Positions 25,059-52,639 of a stretch of 64,000 nucleotides of DNA are shown here, one piece after another. The position numbers and the translations under genes are program-made. How positions within the stretch are numbered: the stretch's first letter is position 1; each line of letters opens with the position of its first letter. The stretch comes from Tubiluchus corallicola. Lineage: Eukaryota > Priapulida > Priapulimorpha > Priapulimorphida > Tubiluchidae. Below the pieces are notes generated by a model. That model was given only the letters and a program-made list of their open reading frames with translations, was not told where the DNA came from and searched no databases. The DNA lies in NCBI GenBank assembly GCA_030141605.1, contig JAQGDQ010000170.1:192001-256000 (forward strand). The letters run 5' to 3'.

Positions 25059-28000
25059 AAAAGTCAGAAAGCGTAGTCTTTATCTTTTGTTTCCTTCTGA
25101 TGAGTGATGGCGTGGCACTATTCTGTCCATTTACTTTTTACTTGATTTTAATTAAATTGGCTTTGCTTAGTAATCGGATGCTAGTGATGATTTCCCCCGG
25201 TTTTAAGTAACAGCGAGATTGCACGTGTTTGTGATTCGAAGGCCGAACTTAGTCGACCTTATCTGTCTGTCTGTCCCTCTATGTATTTGACAGTCTGCCT
25301 GCCTGTTCAAATTATTTCTCGGAGGCCGTCAATCCAGTTCCTCCCACACTTGCACAGCTCAGGTAACTGGGCACTGGTTGTACAGTGAGAAACTTAGTTA
25401 CCGTATTCAAAACAGCTGCTTAGCAACGGTCGAAAAACTTCTAAAACTGCTCCTTCTGTGGCTTCCAAATCTAAGATAGCGAAGACATTGGTACTGTGGT
25501 ACCTCAAACCGTTATTATTTAAAAGATGTCGGAGCCAAATTTTGGAATATCTATCTGTCTGTCCATCCATCCGACCGCCGTTCAAATATCAGCCACTAAG
25601 CTTATAACGAGAAATTCTCGTCTCGTCCGCATGCACATGCACAACGTGTTTCGTATTCTCGTGGATTCTCATGTGAACATGCCAGAATAGCACCTCCATG
25701 GGATTCTCGTTTTCCATCTCAAAAATCTATGATTACACATGTACGCGTACGCGATAACTAGATCGCTAAACATTTTTATATATTACATGTGTACAAAGAC
25801 CAGAGTAAGACGCGCTTAGCAATGTATCAGTAGTAAGTACTAAACCAGGTGATAACGACAGTAATTATTACAAAATGTAGTCCGAATCTGCTGTTTATTC
25901 ATTCCATTTATGTTTGGCTATTTATGTTTGCTATATGTGTGGGTATTAGGGATTGATGCCAATGATTTTACTGCCAAGGATATTCGCTGTCATGTTAGCT
26001 GTTCAAGCAAGTTAAATGTGTTATGTGTGCTAAATGTGTTGACTGTATGCACTTTACCATGTAAAGTTCTTTTTTCTAATGTCATTGAGATTTTGTTCTT
26101 GTCGTGTAATTCTTGTGACTTGCACAGTCGATCATGTCAACTGTACTGTGTAAGTTTCATTGGTTATTTATTTGCGTACGACTGTACGTTACATCATCTA
26201 GGTGTGTGTCACATATTATATAAATATATAAATACTAACAAATTAAACGTTGAAGTTACTAATTTATTAAAACATATGATGATTTCATTATATAGCTGGA
26301 TTAATTATATAAATTACATAAATCTCTCACACATCGCTTAATTAGTTAAACTAATAGTAAAACTTATAATTAGTGGTGCCTGCAAGGTGACCCTACATCA
26401 GCTTTTCCCGCCCCGTCTCAATACAGTTGTGTTAAATTTTGCATTATACATTGTATTATGTCGACGAATAAAATAAATTTAAATCTATATCCGGGTCACT
26501 CAAGTAAAAAACACGTGTCCTTTACCTGATGTTTCTAATCATTTTCAATATGAGTTTTTGTTTGAGAGCTATTATAGAACAGGTACCCCAACAGTCAATA
26601 ACTAGTTTTTATGCTCGGAATCAAACAAAAACTTACACAGCCAATTTGAGTTAGTTGCTCCAACTATATTTAAATGTGTGTCAATAACTGATTGCGTGGG
26701 TGTATGTGTTATAGGTCTTGCCCGTCAGTTTTTTAGAATGCAAAAGGACGCCAATGTAGAAAGCTCGACGGATATTTGGAAAGTAGTTCTTGGTACGTAT
26801 AGAAGTTGTGAGACTGTATTTAATAATCTCACAACTTCTATGGGACAAAAATGTCAACGGCCCATTTTTGAACACAAAAATAATAACAGTTTACAAGTCT
26901 TTTTTTAGACAGCAAAGTACGCAACCTGCACAAAAATCTTACAATGCGTGATTGCAAAATTAAGCGGCGCTATTAACAAAAGTAGTTAGCGATTGCAAAA
27001 ATGAATGCTACCAAACTCTTTAGTTTCCATTTTTAAATTTTCCATCTCTGACATGAGCATATTTTATCTAGTCGTTTCGTTCGTTAGGACCCACTTCCAT
27101 ACGTATACCATACATTTTTGACCTAATATTATATACGACCTAGTTATTTATTTTCATTTCTATTGTTCTATGGGATCACTTAGATACTTAATTTATTAGT
27201 ACGACTCCCTAGACTCGACTCATACCTTAAAAGGAAACTTCCTCGGGAGACAATATTTGTTCTTTAGTTGATATGTTACATAGCGTGACTTTGCATGGTT
27301 AAATAAGAATGCTTTAATAAAAACTGCTGCTACTTGCACTGAGCATTTATCAACAAAGGATTTAAGTGCAAAATGGAAAGCAAAGACTTGTTCACCTCGG
27401 GGATGTAATAGTGTCCAACACAAATAAACGGCGCTGTTTTGTGGTTTCCATTCATTCAGTGGAAGAGCGCAATGTATTTCATAATAACAATTACAATATT
27501 TGCAGCAATTAGATTCCGTTTTTAGCACATTATTAAGATTACTATAGCCAAGAAATATTATTATTTTACAAATTTACGATATACGCTTTACACAGTAAAA
27601 AGTGTCAATTTGCATGTCAGTCATTTCCTCAAAATCTTAAATTCCAATTTTCCTAACTTAAAGTACGCAAACAATTTTTTCAATTAATTTTACTGTTAAA
27701 TTATTAGCAAAATGCCAAGAGCGGGCCTTTGTTAAACTTTGTTTACGTATTTTTAGTCTTTACTATGACGTATTATACAAGGAGAATATAATGTCCTCGA
27801 GCACAAACGTCTCTGATATACATTATGCCATTTTTGATCTGTACCTTATTTTTACCCACTTAACATCATACCTAGGCTTCCCCGTTTTAAAAGACTTCTA
27901 AAAGATATGACAAAAGTTAGTTCATCTTCTGTGCTTCGCGTAAATAGCTTCTGGTCACCTTGGGTTCGACCCTGTCTCTGTGAGATTTCATTTCGTCATG

Positions 28001-28724
28001 CTGGGAGCGTCTGCTTACTTAGCACCGTAACGATGTGCATCCGAACATGGCTAAGACATTTCGACATTGCCAAAGAAAGGGGATTTTGCCATAACTCAGC
28101 AAAAAAGTGTCTAAAAAGGCTAAACTGCATGGTCACCTAAATTCTTAAGGTCAAGGAAGCAATGGTGACTTTCCAAGATTATAAAAACATCCCAGAAACC
28201 TAAAAATGATAATATGCCCGTCATTACCAAAAATGGGAGGTTTCGCCTTGTAACTGACTAATAAAGTGCCTAATAAATGTAGCTAAAGTTGTATCCACAC
28301 CCACGTTTGATCAGAGAATATAATGATCAACTTTTTGTGCAGCAATATTTTCATAACGGTCAGTGCACCATCATTGTCAATGGTGCTTCCACTAGTTACA
28401 GGGCACTGTAATAAATAAATAAATAGGTACTTTAAGTACTTTGATTTCTTGATTTAGTAGCTATAATATTTGGTAGTAAGATTAGTTATTAGTTCTTATG
28501 ATCAGTCTTGAGTCAGATGCAACTTATGACTTGTGAAAATCTGCAGTGTGTATATCAGCCCTGTCCTTTATTAACAAATACGCAAACCATTTTCACATTC
28601 GTGTCATTCAAGCTCTTGAATGTTCCGCGTATATGTTGAACAAAAATTATTCAGATATTGGGGTCATACTTAGACTGACGTGGTTCCATGAACTGCATTT
28701 GTCTTCAAGGGTAATTAATATGTA
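25059..28724. other. Gene-free interval with unassigned frames
   Basis: A 143-codon plus-strand frame (25910-26341) and a 102-codon minus-strand frame (27220-27528) are open, but they match no family I recognise and lie in AT-rich sequence. I do not call them genes. Confidence 0.45.
26799..26841. repeat. Perfect 15-bp hairpin
   Basis: ATAGAAGTTGTGAGA at 26799-26813 is followed by a 13-base loop and its exact reverse complement at 26827-26841. The stem would form in either strand. It could be a cruciform, the end of a foldback element or part of a small-RNA precursor; none can be decided here. Confidence 0.85.
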
Positions 28725-29822
28725 CTAGCTAAACCCCGCAAAAAATGCGCATAAACTCACAACAACAACCCACACCACACCACACAACCATCCACCACCC
28801 CACTCACAACGCACGACCCACACCATAGCACACCAACCACACCACTCTACACCACATTATCCACACCACATCACCCACACCACACCATCAATACCACACC
28901 ACACCACACCACCCAGACCAAACTCACCACACCACTCCATCAACACTACACCCACCCAACTTCCCCACCACACCTTCCACAGCACGCTCACCACACTCAC
29001 CACATCACATGGTGATGATGGTGTTGATGACAACAACAATGACGACACCTACAGCACTAACACCAGTAACACAGCATCACAACGAAACCATTCAAAACAT
29101 TTTGCACAAAGTCAAATTGTGTGCTATAATAAATGCTATTAGTCTGTCTACCAATGATCAATAATGCACACACATTCTACATAGTTTTTTATTGTTCCTC
29201 AAATGATAATAGACTAACAGAATTTACTTACATGTAAAATCTATAACACAGTCGAACGGCGGGTGACAACAATGCCTGGAACAGTCACGAAATTTATCAA
29301 ACTTAATGACAGTGGATGTTCCAAATAGCGTGCAGCTTAGGGGGCTGAAAAAGAACTTTGAAATATACGCTTCCCGTTTCGTCTAGTCACTAGTGGACAT
29401 CTCTCCTAGTGAAACCTTGAAGACCGCTTCGTTCTCTTTTTGTGAGTGTGCTTATTTTTTCCCAACATGCCCAAACAGTTGCACAAATTGAGTTTTTCTA
29501 GAGGGTGGTTGAGCAGTTTTTTGCAAAATTTGCGTGATTGGGTCCAGGAAAACGCCCGTCACAGGACGTCGTGGCGAATTCCGAATACACCTACTACACC
29601 CACCATTAAACGGGCTATTTAACCATTGCTGGCACCACCCCCGGGTCCCGTTCTCCAGAAATAAGAGGTATAAGTTTTGCAAAAACTGGCCGAAAATGTC
29701 CATTTTTGGAAGTTTTTCGTCACACATTCGTCCCGATGGGCCCAATTCGAAAAATAAACCCCAATGAGACCACACTAGATCGAGACCTTTCCTTTGATAT
29801 ATATATATATACCACCGAAATT
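28725..29822 (-). mobile_element. Unnamed interspersed repeat, copy R1
   Basis: Read on the minus strand, this segment aligns along its length with 52905-53660 on the plus strand. Shared landmarks in order are TTTTTCGAATTGGG, GGTGGGT-GTAGTA, AAAACTGC, TTGGGAAAAA, a GACTGTGTTA block and a TAGAATG...CATTATTGATC block. A GTGGTGTG-rich minisatellite and a CTAG-terminated end follow. No intact coding frame is shared. Just upstream of its CTAG end is the short inverted repeat CGCA-TGCG, reminiscent of a Helitron 3' end, but the class is not settled. Confidence 0.7.
28757..29045 (-). repeat. GTGGTGTG-rich minisatellite inside R1
   Basis: The plus strand is dominated by CCACACCA-type words. The minus-strand equivalent matches the shorter GTGG tract in the sister repeat at about 53520-53630, so the tract belongs to the repeat family and has changed length between copies. 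Confidence 0.8.
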
Positions 29823-29879
29823 CATTATACAGATATGGGCCAACGTTAATACTGACCTTAGCCCTAAGTGGCTACCAAT

Positions 29880-30660
29880 CTATTTCACTGAGAAGTTGGG
29901 CCAGTGTTGGTACCAACGTTGGTCCAATACTGCCTGTATATTTCTTCAAATCATGCTGTGCCGACATTAAAATCAATGTTGACCCACTGCAGGTTGTGCT
30001 GGGCGAAAGTTGGTACCAAAGTTGGTCCTGCGCTCTTTATTTCAAGCGGTAAACCAGTGATGTACCAGATGGGCCCATTGAAGGCTGTATATTATGCCTA
30101 AGCAAGTTTCAATGTAAAAGGTGGGCCGATGTTGCATCTGAGAGCAGAATAACGCCGGGACTGCCGTTGGCCCTGTGCTGTCTTCATTCAAGCACATGCT
30201 GGACCAATAGTAACACCGACTTTAGCCAATCGGTGACTATATATAGTGCCTAAGCAAATTTCAGCGAAAAGCTGAGAGACAAGACGATGTTGCATCTACG
30301 GGCAGGTTAATGCTGGGCCAACGCTAAAACCAGTGGGACATGTTGTTCTGATCCAACGTTGGCAACACGTTGACCATGTGCTGTCTTCATTCAAGCATAT
30401 ACATGAACTGGGTCAACGTTAACACCATCGTTACACCGATATCGACCATTGAAGGCTATATATTGTTCCTGTAGGCAATTTCAATGTAAAAGTCGGTCCG
30501 ATATTGGAACCAACGCTGGTCCAACCCGACAATGGGCTGAAGTTGCGCCAATGAACAGAACAACGCTGGACCAACATTGACTGCCCTTAGTGGGCCGATG
30601 TGACAAGTGGCACACACGGCCAACGTTGGGCCTACTAGTAAAAGGTTTCCGTGACGTAGG
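29880..30660. repeat. Degenerate repeat field (CAACGTTGG-rich)
   Basis: Diverged units contain TTGGTACCAACGTTGGTCC-like palindromes. Two landmarks recur in phase: CTGTGCTGTCTTCATTCAAG (about 30028 in variant form, 30173, 30377) and GAAGGCTATATATT...GCAATTTCAATGTAAAAG variants (about 30078, 30233, 30449). Unit length is about 150-215 bp. Confidence 0.8.
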
Positions 30661-31919
30661 CAATATAATTCAACTAATACAATAAAATATAATGCTGATA
30701 GCGCCCTGCAGTGTCAGTAACCTTTGCAAACATTGGCGAGGACACAAATCTAACCATTTTTTATTCATTTCATTACATAGTTACAGCGCAAACCATTTTT
30801 GCTAATGGCGGATGTATTTTTCATTTTTAGAGTTCTGAGGAATTCTGACAATGTAAGAAATATCCGATACCATTGTTTTCTTTGATCTTAAAGGCATGGG
30901 TGTACCCGCAGTTTGACGTTCTTTGGACGCTTTTGCAGATTTACAGTAAAATTCTCATTTTTTGGCAATGGCCGATGGTTTTTCGCAGTTTTAGGGGTTT
31001 TCTGCCGCACAGGCTTTTACTGTGTTGATCAACTTTTTTTCTGTACATGGTATAAGTGAAAACGATGTTGTGGAAATTTCTTCACGTGACCACTTAAAAA
31101 CTGACTGACTGGATTGACTGAGCTAAATTGCCTGAAAATATAAAATAAGTGTAGAATCTTCTAAGCGGCTGTATGGCTTTGCAGCCTCCATGAACAATCC
31201 TTAATTGTAACACAATTATCCTTTTATTAATGGAGGGAAGTGAATGCAAAAACAAGCAGTGGTGCAGAACAATTTACATCATACCCTCAAGTTTGCAGCC
31301 TGGGCAAGACACACACACAAAATTTTGAAGATTCCTAGTACTCTGGTCAAACAAATTGTTCTGTATCACGTTGTTTTGTGCACCATTCCCCATTAACAAA
31401 AAATAGTGTTACATCCTGTATTTCTGTGCATGGACTCGTCAGGCAACGTCATTTGTATGGATACGTGCAATATTGACGCGGATCAGTTTCATTTGGATCG
31501 ATAATCATATGCTAGTTTGTACCCTATGTTCCAATAGCTTGATTGAAACTAAACTAGTTAAATGTAGTGTTACCATCAACTCATGAAAATGAAATAATCA
31601 ATAGAGCAGAAAACCATTCTAAACTATCCACTTGGCGGTCTTTCAAGGTACAGAAGGATGGCAAAATCTTAGAGACAGTTGATGAAACTCTCTACCGGCT
31701 CTTTCATTTTTCAATTATAGTTTTGTGTAAAATAGAGAATATCATTACAGTTTTCTTAACCACAAAAATACGTTTAGGTTTAGTATTTTGCTTTAAGATA
31801 ACGCAGTGAAATTTAACTAAACGAAGTGATGAAGATGGCTGATTTACAGAGAATATGTCAGTGAATCGAATAGCGCGAATGCAAAAAGCACTGTAGACAC
31901 TATAACATTATTGCTCAGT
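30661..31919. other. Gene-free interval
   Basis: No gene, RNA or clear repeat was identified. Confidence 0.5.
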
Positions 31920-32640
31920 ATGTTATTGGTCGAGGCTCGACCAAATCGCTATTCATCTGGATGTTGCTCTTGTTCTCGGGATAACCGTTTTGAAAAAGAC
32001 TGGGGCTCTGCAGTTGGTCAATATAAAACATTACACGAGTAAACAACCTCCATTTTGCATTTAAAAAAGCATAAGGCTTCGTCAACTCGAAATGGATCTT
32101 TGTCAAACTTTACAAGACTATACAAGTATGAATTCAGCTTCGGCCGACAGTCTTGAATTTTCATTTTGCCGTTTTGAATTTAAAATGGAGGCAATACCAT
32201 TATTTCCGAAAAAAGCCTAAGGCACTGCCAACTCGAAATGGATCTAATCGCCATAAAATTTTATAGGAATATACTAAAAGAAATTCCGCATCCACTGATA
32301 GTGTCAGTTTTTCGATCCGTCTTTCTAAATTCAGAATGATGACAAAAACATTATTTTTCAAAAAAGGCTGTTTTCCACCAGTTTTCAACAGATGGTCAGG
32401 AACTTCGCAGGATCATACTAAAGAAAATGAGGGACTGAGGGAATTTTCGACCTGCGATTTTGAATTCAAGAGGGCGGCGTGATATTATTTTCGAAAAGAG
32501 GCATGAAACTCTACGGGAATATAGTAGAACGAGTTTTGCATCGATTCGCAGAGTTGGATTTTTGACGTGCCATCTTAAATTCAAAATGGCGACACTGACG
32601 TTGTTTCTCAGGTCAGCGAGTTCCTCGACCAATAATTCGA
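31920..32640. repeat. Degenerate tandem repeat, 120-150 bp units
   Basis: A motif close to TTTTGAATTCAAAATGGCGGC followed by a TTATTTTCNAAAA block recurs at about 32168, 32321, 32454 and 32572, with a weaker copy near 32050. Between them, TCGTCAACTCGAAATGGATC and GGAATATACTA words recur. The units are strongly diverged. Short frames on both strands here are by-products of the repeat. Confidence 0.75.
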
Positions 32641-33471
32641 GTCAAACTTGTTTTAACCCACTTAAGATCACCACCAACCAATGCAACACTAAATAACACA
32701 AGACTGAAAAGTCATAGGGGCAATCTACGACACTTCTGTTATAGTTACTTCTTCCAGGATCGCTATTTGTTTGTCTATTTCTTCAAGAAATGCCCCCCCC
32801 CCAAACATGTAAAAGGCTGGATTTGATTGACAGTATAGACATTACTGTCAGAACAGTTGTTACGTTATTTCCCCAATTTTGTATTTTTAACAACAATAAG
32901 AGCACTATCTACAGGTGTATAAAATAAAAAATGGTGTTACGTATACAAAACTTTTGCTGTTACGTATATATTCGTAAAAATAGACATAGTTCACGCAGTT
33001 TTGACAACTTAAATTGAAGCACGCTTAATTTCTCTGTTCCACGAATTGCACCTTCCACGAAAAATACACTGGTACTGCGCATTGTGTGGGAGAATAAAAC
33101 GCAATTATCCATTGTAAAATTAATAATTTCGCAAAAACAACAATTTTCCAATATTCGTTTCTTGCACAAAATCAAATCTGTTAACACATTTGTGACAAGA
33201 TGAGCGATTATTGTGTGAGCGTGCTAGACATACATATGAGGCAATCGTAAACTGTATCTGGACACTAGATAATTTTTTTATTAGATAAAAAATGAAAATT
33301 GAGTTGTAATGCTTACGTACAATATTCTGTGTTAGGATAATTATGTATTGCACATTAAACGGGTCTACTAACTTATTGTAACTAATCTTAGCTCGCAACT
33401 CAATTTTGAAAATGTTACAGTCACTCCTGCTGTAGAATTACATACCCATGGAAAGGAGAAAGGAGAGAAGA

Positions 33472-33540
<69 letters not shown>

Positions 33541-35429
33541 GTAATAGCAAGTAAATGATGTGGAAAACAGACCAGAAACTCTTCGAGATGCCACGTACGC
33601 TGCACACAGCACCTCACTGGCTGTTTTGGTCACATTAAAAAAATAAATGAAAGCCATATTATATCGTTCTTCCTGAAATTATATTTGTAGAATTAAATGG
33701 CATTGACATATTCAGTACATATATAGGATTCCAGAGCGATTGCCGTACCAAAGTAATGCACATTATGAAAAAATACGTAATGTAATTACTATTACTCAAC
33801 CTATATGACTGACACCTTTAGCTGATTCATGATACATTTGTAATTCACTTCAAACCGTTTTTCAGATCTCACTCAACATTGCAATAGCTGACAAACTTTT
33901 CCTGCATAATTAATTGTGACAGGCACGAAATCGCTATATAACAGAATAAATTACTCATCTCAGTGCAGAAAAGCCTCGGGCTTCCTCACTGTTCTAAAAT
34001 TTACCGTATCAGTTATGTTTAAAAATGACTCTATTGTAAAATAAATTGATCTGGTAATGTGGTCGATCTACTCCTACAGCTTGGTCGACGTCTTTCCGTT
34101 GCCTATTCGACTTGTTCCTAATCCTGCTCCATCTTTGGAATGAGAGGTAATCAGTCCCCGTAGGCCTTGTCTAGCCGCCAAACAGGCAAGCACCCAGTCA
34201 CCAGGTGCGGCAACACAATGATTTAAATCTTCTAGAAAATTCTGATATTCGAAGACGCGATGTGGTTTTGACAGCTGTTGTTTTGATTACATAGTAAATG
34301 ACCTAATTGCTACTTGATAGGTTAATGCTCAAAAACAATTTTCATAAAAAAACATGCTTGGATTCAGTAACTGACTTCAACATATGTAGTACGGCAGGCG
34401 ATTGCTGTAAGTGTAATCCACCGCTAGAAAAGGAAAATTAACCAAGAAAAATGCGTTTCGATGGCTATGTAAAAGTAATAAACGATAACTATAGCTGTGA
34501 GTTGCTATTGTCTCTGCTGTCGTCATCATGACTATCTGCAGCAGTTACCATTCTTTTCGTCATACAGTAATACTGGAGTCATTTTACATTTACCTATTTT
34601 TGTGGCAGTCTATTAACATTAAAGTCTATTAAACTACTTGGCCGAGTAACCAGCGCGCTCATAATAAATTCAACCATACGGGAACCCGCTTTGCCTACTA
34701 AAACAACAGCCGTTAACTCTTGTGCAGGACGGGTTTTCTAGTGCGTGTAATAATAAAGAACAGTAAAATGTATTATTTTACACTTTACTGCGCAGTTTTT
34801 TTCAGTATTACTTGACAAATTATGTAATATGTTGGCCGTAAGTTAGACTGCCTTGAAAACTCTAGGAAAGTTCATTATTCCGTTGCACGCGTGTATTATG
34901 TAATTAGTATACTGCGTGAGCGAAGCGACAAAGCCTCACAAAGTCAGCATGGTTTCGTGTAATTAACTGACAAAAAGAGACGTGGGCGAAGAAAGCAACA
35001 TAATACAGTAATCATGAGAAAGTAATGACGTCAAAACCGGCCTAATTCATGATGTTAACGTACCTAGGAGTCTATCAAAAGGACAAAATTCTCAATATAT
35101 GCTTATTATTGGTTCTCTTAGTTAGTAGCATCTCCTGCCTAAAAGAACATAACACCTCTTTGGTTATCAATTTGGGCAACAGAACACCAAAGCATTGCCT
35201 GCCGCCCATCCATTTATCAGTAATTCCATCTGGCTCGCCCTTCTCTTCGTCCGCCTGTTTGTGTCTAGTTGTTTGTGTGCATGAATACCTGTTTGTCTAT
35301 TTATCTATCTGTCTACGTATCTCCACCTGTATCTCTAACTGCCTACTAACATATACATTACAATACACGTGCTTGTCTATCGATTTCACTCTCAACCAGT
35401 TTACCTATAGCTTTCGAAATGTTTGTTAA
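32641..35429. other. Gene-free interval
   Basis: Contains a GA tract at 33472-33537 but no supportable gene. A frame at 35049 encodes a signal-peptide-like start (ILNICLLLVLLVSSISC) and then runs into low-complexity sequence; without a downstream exon it is not called. Confidence 0.45.
33472..33537 (+). repeat. GA microsatellite
   Basis: A run of about 30 GA dinucleotides. Confidence 0.95.
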
Positions 35430-35558
35430 TTTGGCTACCTGTCTGTTTGTCTGTCTGTCTGCCTGCCTATCTATCTGTCTACCTACCTACCTATCTATCA
35501 GCAGCAGCAGCAGCAGTAGTAGCAACAGCAGTAGCGGTAGTAGTAGTAGTAGCAGTAA

Positions 35559-35633
<75 letters not shown>

Positions 35634-35670
35634 CAGTAGTAGCAGTAGCAGTAGTAGCAGTAGCAGTAGC

Positions 35671-35723
<53 letters not shown>

Positions 35724-35787
35724 CAGTAGCAGTAGTAGCAGTAGCAGTAGCAGTAGCAGTAGTAGTAGTAGTAGTAGTAGTAGTAGC

Positions 35788-35852
<65 letters not shown>

Positions 35853-35854
35853 GT

Positions 35855-35892
<38 letters not shown>

Positions 35893-35905
35893 CAGTAGTA
35901 GCAAC
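35430..35905 (+). repeat. TCTG/AGT/AGC compound microsatellite
   Basis: A TCTG/TCTA tract is followed by about 390 bp of AGT repeats with scattered AGC units, then a pure AGC run at about 35857-35890. Translations give poly-Ser, poly-Val, poly-Thr and poly-Tyr on the two strands, so long frames here are artefacts. Confidence 0.95.
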
Positions 35906-36595
35906 AGACAGCATTTCAACACAAGAATGCTTCGACACATGAAGTTTAGGTACTGGACGTTTGGACACTGGGAATGTGGACGAGAGGGCACACATTGACA
36001 TCCGGAAACCAGCAAAAATATGTAATAATTTTCCTACTACACATGTATTTTCATTGTTTGCGTTGACCGTTTTACTAAATTTTATCACATTTGAGATAAT
36101 ATACACTGTATAATTGCAACTGTATTCCGCTCCATTATGTTCTATTCCATTCTCTTAAAATTCGCTTTTGACTAAAGCTTTGGCACTCATTTTCATTTGT
36201 TCACCCCTTCGTTTTACCACTCTGCATACTACACAAGTATTTTTGTCTGATACAAATTATTGAACAAACTTTTACTGTTGAAAGAAATGCCAATATTAAA
36301 TTGCTTATTATTATTATTATTATTAAAGGGATACGAAGTTATTGTTAACATGTTGGTACGTAAACATTACTGTGTAAGTCTCTACGGGGTCCTGTCTTAG
36401 ATAAACCCCTGTGTGCTTTTAGCTACGCCACAGGAATATCTGATAGGGTGTTACACTACTTTGACAAAATAGTACTGAATGAATCAATTAAGCGATCAGA
36501 AACTAGCATTTTAATAACCTAAACAGCGGCTAAAATAGAACAAACTTAATAGAGATTTTTTTTAACAATAAAATAATGACGAATAAACTGTTCTG

Positions 36596-36601
36596 TTTAT
36601 T
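36596..36601 (-). terminator. Candidate polyadenylation signal
   Basis: AATAAA on the minus strand, about 350 bases downstream of the stop codon at 36954. It is the first canonical hexamer I noticed after the tail exon and is the likely 3' end signal of the transmembrane transcript. Cleavage site not determined. Confidence 0.4.
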
Positions 36602-36953
36602 AACAACATTTTATACTTAGACTTGGTAAATTTAACAATGCTGGGCTGCAACTTTGTGACTTGCTGAAAAGAACTGATAACAAAAATGTTGTACATTACG
36701 AATGATCCACCTTCGGCTTTGCATAAATGCACAATACGAATCTGACGCATAATTCCAATATGAAGAATTCTGTAAACTGCATGCTCTAACCTGGTCTATT
36801 GGTTACACTTTCACACTTACAGAAGATTAGGGTAAAATGTTTCAAATTTAGCATGTCCTGTCACAAACCACTGAATTGAACGCCTTTCATAGCGCTCAAG
36901 AAACCAACACCTCGCATACTTTAATGCACCATAAACATTGGCAGAAGATGCTC

Positions 36954-51234
<14,281 letters not shown>

Positions 51235-51747
51235 TTTCCGAAATTTAAAATTACACAGTAAAAATTCTAAAAAACATAGTTTCTTTTTCACAGCAGACAG
51301 CAGCGCTAACTCAGCGCAAAACAACGAATGTCAGGGAGCAACGTGGTCATGGTTTTTCAAACCGCTCAAAAGATCACAGTCACAAAAAATGCATTACAAT
51401 GACAATTAAAGTTAGACCACTGTAAGTAAAAATAAAATAATAATTATATTTACTTCAGCTATGACAAAATCCTTTTAGCTCTGCGTTTGAAGCTCTAGGC
51501 TCCATCTACTCATTTGAGAGTGCTTATTCATTTCTTTATAAAGACAGAGATCGCAAATTTCGAGACAAATACCATTGTTGCTGCTACCCATTCTATCCTG
51601 AACCGTTTAAGATAAAATTTTTATTTTTTTAATCGTTATAGTGTTTACAGTTCAGTACTAGAGCAAATAAATAGTATTATTGATGAGGGTGTAAGGTTTA
51701 AATTTTAAAGTAGTTTCAATTATACTAAACACAACGAGGACATGGAC

Positions 51748-52169
51748 ATGGTTGCTAAGGGTGAGCATCGAATGTTCGAGTTCGAACGTTCGAATCCTAT
51801 TCGAACAATCGAATTCGATTCGAACGAATTATAGATTCGAATAATTCAGCATTTCGGCTACATACGTTCTTTATAATTAATATTTTTGAAACAGCATGCA
51901 ATTGGCGCAATTTAGCTGCAGTTTCTGTACAAGATCTTTAACAAACTAATGTGGTTTTACTGCACAACAAAATCTAACAATATGCATGATTTTTGTAAGA
52001 CCACTTTTAACTAGTGATTCGCAACCTTGTTCGAAAATCTTTCAAACTCAATTCGAATTCGATTTGGATTCTGAATACTAACATTCGGTTCGACTTGAAT
52101 TCAAAAGTCACAAATTCGATTCGATTCGAATACGTTTTCTGGCAGAGAATGCTCACCTCTAATGGTTAC
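51748..52169. mobile_element. hAT-type MITE with 8-bp TSD
   Basis: The 406-bp element 51756-52161 has inverted termini TAAGGGTGAGCAT and TAGAGGTGAGCAT and is flanked by ATGGTTGC / ATGGTTAC, an 8-bp duplication with one difference. An 8-bp TSD with such ends fits the hAT superfamily. The subterminal regions are packed with TTCGAA/ATTCGATTCGAA words on both sides, likely transposase-binding repeats. It has no transposase gene. It lies about 0.5 kb upstream of the receptor gene's start. Confidence 0.85.
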
Positions 52170-52639
52170 ATAGTAATAAAATTTAAAATGACAAAAGAAT
52201 GAAAACTTTGTACTCATAATTTACCTTTAGTGTTTTAACATAATATGGATAATAATTATTTTTAATGGCAAGAGGATATTAGTTTGCTAAAATATGATGC
52301 CAATTTTTAATAATGGAATACCTAGAAGATGAAAAACATTAGTCTGATAGACAAATTATAATAACTGATAAAAATGCAGTATGGAACTATGCATAACAAA
52401 CGTGCAAAGTCCATACTAGGTGCTTCCATCCTCGTTCAAAGACTGCCCAAAGAAACTTCGTCAATGTAGGACTTTAGAAGGAAGGGATTGTACGCGAGAA
52501 GCTTTCATTGGGGCGGTGACCAGACTGAGCAAACCCAGAGCATACACACTTGGGAAATCCTGAAGAAGTTTATAACTGTGTTGAATGATCATCAGTAGAT
52601 GGGTCTAAAAACATTTGAAATTTCACTCACTTTCGCAAA

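Noticed and set aside
25877-26398. Solo LTR with TGTAG...CTACA ends
   Set aside because: The flanking bases show no target duplication and no primer-binding or polypurine site was seen; the internal 143-codon frame has no recognisable domain.
27930-28060. tRNA-like element with GGTTCGACCC on the plus strand
   Set aside because: A B-box match alone, without a matching A-box or cloverleaf.
29452-29775. Two overlapping frames of about 100 and 77 codons
   Set aside because: They lie inside repeat R1, and the homologous copy R2 does not preserve either frame.
35049-35429. Secreted protein with a signal-peptide-like start
   Set aside because: After about 60 residues the frame enters TCTG-type low-complexity sequence, and no downstream exon was found.
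35419-36106. Very long poly-Ser, poly-Val, poly-Thr and poly-Tyr reading frames
   Set aside because: They are translations of an AGT/AGC microsatellite on both strands, with no non-repetitive domain.
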